A stretch of 9,673 nucleotides of DNA, taken from Pseudorhodoplanes sp. GTDB taxonomy: Bacteria; Pseudomonadota; Alphaproteobacteria; Rhizobiales; Xanthobacteraceae. Positions within the stretch are counted from its first letter, which is position 1. Each line of letters begins with the position of its first letter. The position numbers and the translations under genes were made by a program. Below the pieces are notes generated by a model. It was not told where the DNA came from. It was given only the letters and a program-made list of their open reading frames with translations, and did no database searches. The DNA lies in assembly GCA_008933495.1 (NCBI GenBank), contig WBUW01000074.1:1-9673 (forward strand), given 5' to 3'. Shown in pieces: positions 8,301 to 9,673 of this stretch.

Positions 8301-8804
8301 GGCGGCTTCCTCCAGCACCCGGCGGCGCTGGTCCGGCCGGGCCTGGATGATTTCGCCGATGCGGCCCTGGTGCACGAGCGCGGGAGAGCGCGCGCCGGTC
8401 GAGGCATCGGCAAACAGGATCTGTACGTCGCGCGCGCGCACTTCGCGCCCATTGATGCGGTAGGTCGAGCCCTGCTCGCGCTCAATGCGGCGCGAGACTT
8501 CCAGCGTGTCGTGCTCGTTGAATGCCGTCGGCGCCGCACGATCGGAATTGTCGATGGCCATCGCCACTTCGGCATTGTTGCGGCCCGGGCGCGTATTGGA
8601 GCCGGAGAAAATCACCGCGTCCATGTCGGCGGCCCGCATCGACTTGTACGAGGTCTCGCCCATCACCCAGCGCAGGGCTTCGACGAGATTGGACTTGCCG
8701 CAGCCATTGGGGCCGACGACCCCGGTCAGGCCGGGTTCGATCAGGAAGTCCGTGGGTTCGACAAAAGACTTGAATCCGATGAGACGCAGCCGCGTAAGCT
8801 TCAT
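5337..8804 (-). CDS. smc: Chromosome segregation protein SMC
   Basis: This complete 1155-residue SMC ATPase normally acts as a dimer with ScpA and ScpB to extrude and compact newly replicated DNA, loaded at parS by ParB. The head begins MKLTRLRLIGFKSF, with Walker A GPNGCGKS at 31-38 and the Q-loop glutamine at 146 in HQGRIGEIIQ. A long Ala/Glu/Arg-rich coiled coil runs from about 170 to 500. The hinge spans about 500-625 and ends near GDLWRWDGFAV. The return coil runs to about 1000. The C-terminal head carries the ABC signature LLSGGEQ (1050-1056), Walker B CVLDE (Asp1079, Glu1080), the D-loop and His1113 in ITHNP. The ATG at 8804 gives the canonical N-terminus. The 46 in-frame codons further upstream (to 8942) are Arg/Pro-rich and not SMC-like. 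A GGAG lies 12 bases before the start. scpA and scpB are not in this window. Confidence 0.98.
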   Translation of the reverse strand: MKLTRLRLIGFKSFVEPTDFLIEPGLTGVVGPNGCGKSNLVEALRWVMGETSYKSMRAADMDAVIFSGSNTRPGRNNAEVAMAIDNSDRAAPTAFNEHDTLEVSRRIEREQGSTYRINGREVRARDVQILFADASTGARSPALVHQGRIGEIIQARPDQRRRVLEEAAGISGLHARRHEAELRLRAAEQNLQRLEDVIGQLASQMSALKRQAREAVRYRTVSAQVRKQEAMLYHLRWINANQEVDEAERAKDLGTREVAAAMLAQSEAAKRKDEVAAAVPPLREDEARAAAALQRLVIARETLDREEERAKERLAELGRRLVQLDEDVAREKQLSTDAEWALNRLAAEQDALTSDLQAGAAKRGAVDGRVADADAVLAVSEKNFAELTRALADLTARRNQLEGAVRDQDQRLAKLEREIAEVEAELAKLDAGSNGRHDLAQLQAALDQSQQALAEAEAAAVRAEAAHSAARQALDVAQRPLAEAERRANRLETEAKTLAKVLHVDAGKLWPAVIDDVTVEKGYEVALGAALGDDLEAPVDPKSPMRWSGAAIDPADPKLPDGVEPLANYVRAPEALARRLAQIGLVERADAANLMPLLKTGQRLVSREGDLWRWDGFAVAANAPTGAARRLAERNRLAEIEAELQAARVDVESKRHVAAQAQDEVVSAAQAEANARARWRGLQRQSSESRERHAAAEREISQQAARLSALTEAKTRLHAARAEAEAAKAEAARLLSELAPVADLEGRLNAVRAQINTERAQAAEVRAESQALAREAEIARRRLDAIAGEQKSWIETKERTANQILALEARGTETQAEHAVLADAPTAFAEKRVALIDEVEAAEKVRREAGDRLAQAESALKDADAAVRATLDALSAVREHSARTEERSAAAKRRVADVAHEIHDMLEVEPHEVAALAEIAAGAVLPALADIEAELEKLRRDRERLGAVNLRADEELREVETQHGTLTAERDDLVEAIKRLRQGIQNLNREARERLLASFEVVNNHFKRLFTDLFGGGQAELQLIESEDPLEAGLEILAKPPGKKPQTLSLLSGGEQALTALALIFAVFLTNPAPICVLDEVDAPLDDHNVERFCDLLDEMARSTETRFIIITHNPITMARMNRLFGVTMAERGVSQLVSVDLESAVKIIDQAGAA

Positions 8805-9015
8805 CGAGGTATTGCACTCCACCCTTGATCGGGTCGTTGCGCCCCGGCCCGGAGCGATTGGGAATCCGCGCGCGCGCTCAAGCGGTTGCGGCGGCGAATC
8901 GACGATCGCATTAACAATGGCCAGCGTCGGGCGGCGCCGCAAGCGGCCCGGAGTGTTTTTCCCAAGTCCTTGACCCGGCGGAACTATTCAACACCCGCCG
9001 CTTGCGCGAATCGGC

Positions 9016-9045
9016 AAAATGCGGAAGCGCGCCGCTCCGGCCGCA
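9016..9045 (-). terminator. Possible intrinsic terminator of the dsbA-like gene
   Basis: Five bases after the stop codon (9051), the minus strand folds with TGCGG (9045-9041) pairing CCGCA (9024-9020). An inner AGCG/CGCT stem lies around a GCG loop, and four T residues follow (9019-9016). The stem is GC-rich but interrupted and the T-run is short, so termination may be partial. A second inverted repeat, CGCTTGCG at 9000-9007 with CGCAAGCG at 9042-9049, could compete for the same bases. Confidence 0.4.
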
Positions 9046-9050
9046 AGCGC

Positions 9051-9673
9051 TCAGCTTTTCAGGAACGGCTCGATCTCCTTGGCCAGTTCGTCAATCGAAA
9101 CCGCGCCGCGGATGATCTTGCCGTTGACGAAAAAGGTCGGCGTCGAATTCACGCCCAGCTTCTCGGCCGCATGCGCGCGGGTCGTCTCGATGCCTTCGAG
9201 GATTTTCTGATCCGAGAGACATTGCTCGAAGCGCTCCTGCGTAAAGCCCGCCTGCTTGGCGATTGCGGTGAGCGGCGGCAGCGGTTGCTGGACCGCCCAT
9301 TCCTTCTGCTTTTCGAACAGGATTTCGATCATCGGATAATACTTATCCTTGCCGGCGCAGCGCGCCAGCATGAAGCCGGCCGCGGCCAGGGGATCGAGCG
9401 GAAACTCGCGCAGGACGAAGCGGACCTTGCCGGTATCAATGTAGCGCTTTTTCAGCTCCGGATAGGTCGTATTGTGGAACGCCGCGCAGTGTCCGCAGGT
9501 CATCGAGGCATATTCGATGATCGTCACCGGGGCGTCCTGCCTGCCGACGACTTCGTCACCCAAGGGACCTGCTTTGGCGATTTCGGCGAGGTTTGCCTGC
9601 TGGGCGCGGGCCGGAGTGATGAAACCCAGGTCGAAAGCGGGGAAAGCCGCGCCCGTGGCGGCCAGTGCCGTCG
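9051..9673 (-). CDS. DsbA-family thiol:disulfide oxidoreductase (partial, N-terminus beyond window)
   Basis: The reading frame is open from the right edge to a TGA at 9051 (206 residues visible). It begins inside a signal peptide: a hydrophobic stretch ends in TPARAQQ (19-25), with likely cleavage after ARA, so the mature enzyme should be periplasmic. The thioredoxin fold has active site CGHC (Cys59-Cys62) in YASMTCGHCAAFH. The cis-proline loop NSTPTFFVNG is at 175-184, with Thr-Pro178. Two further cysteines, Cys105 and Cys151, could form the second disulfide known from some alphaproteobacterial DsbAs such as Wolbachia alpha-DsbA1. It probably introduces disulfide bonds into secreted proteins; an isomerase or a dedicated partner is possible. 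An internal TTG at 9563 could be mistaken for the start, but it lies after the signal peptide. smc lies 246 bases downstream on the same strand, an order common in Hyphomicrobiales. Confidence 0.93.
   Translation of the reverse strand, partial: TALAATGAAFPAFDLGFITPARAQQANLAEIAKAGPLGDEVVGRQDAPVTIIEYASMTCGHCAAFHNTTYPELKKRYIDTGKVRFVLREFPLDPLAAAGFMLARCAGKDKYYPMIEILFEKQKEWAVQQPLPPLTAIAKQAGFTQERFEQCLSDQKILEGIETTRAHAAEKLGVNSTPTFFVNGKIIRGAVSIDELAKEIEPFLKS

Noticed and set aside
8867..8877. Alternating CGCGCGCGCGC run (possible Z-DNA or regulatory tract)
   Set aside because: At 11 bases in a GC-rich intergenic region, this is expected by chance and has no other supporting signal.
8805..8942. 46-codon in-frame N-terminal extension of smc
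   Set aside because: It is Arg/Pro-rich and unlike any SMC N-terminus; MKLTRLRLIGFKSF at 8804 is the canonical start.
9051..9563. Shorter dsbA-like gene starting at TTG 9563
   Set aside because: The frame continues to the window edge through a hydrophobic signal peptide with an ARA cleavage motif, so the true start lies outside the window.
1..9673. Search for a mobile element, CRISPR array, defence system, toxin-antitoxin pair or RNA gene
   Set aside because: All supported genes are housekeeping or common families on one strand. No terminal inverted repeats, regular direct repeats, transposase or integrase motifs, or tRNA-like cloverleaf sequences were seen.

Overview
This looks like a chromosomal housekeeping segment from a GC-rich alphaproteobacterium, most likely of the order Hyphomicrobiales (Rhizobiales). 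The basis is the strong GC bias at third codon positions, the presence of UPF0262 (a family I know from alphaproteobacteria), the run hisD - UPF0262 - low-molecular-weight phosphatase - infA - maf, and a DsbA-like gene just upstream of smc. All nine genes I can support lie on the minus strand, so the biological order runs from the right edge (about 9673) to the left edge (1).

Right to left: an exported DsbA-family thiol oxidoreductase (N-terminus cut by the window edge) is followed by a possible intrinsic terminator and a 246-base gap. Then come the complete chromosome-condensation ATPase smc, a short single-domain PilZ protein after 152 bases, and a second gap of about 240 bases. Next is a tight cluster: hisD overlaps the UPF0262 gene by 4 bases (ATGA), and the phosphatase gene starts 9 bases after UPF0262 ends. 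A plausible sigma-70 promoter then precedes infA (IF-1), followed by maf (nucleotide pyrophosphatase) and an acyl-CoA synthetase-type adenylate-forming enzyme whose C-terminus is cut by the left edge.

The genes serve separate core functions: periplasmic disulfide chemistry, chromosome segregation, c-di-GMP sensing (inferred), the last two oxidation steps of histidine synthesis, translation initiation, nucleotide-pool or septum control, and fatty or aromatic acid activation. I see no phage, IS element, CRISPR array, RNA gene, toxin-antitoxin pair or defence system. No undescribed system is evident. The points most worth a second look are: the phosphatase has a single cysteine and a remodelled P-loop; the usual neighbours murA/DUF2948 upstream of hisD and yacG downstream of maf are absent, with a PilZ gene and an acyl-CoA synthetase in those places; and a few intergenic promoters and hairpins. 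Many long open frames on the plus strand are GC-driven shadows of smc and hisD and are not annotated.
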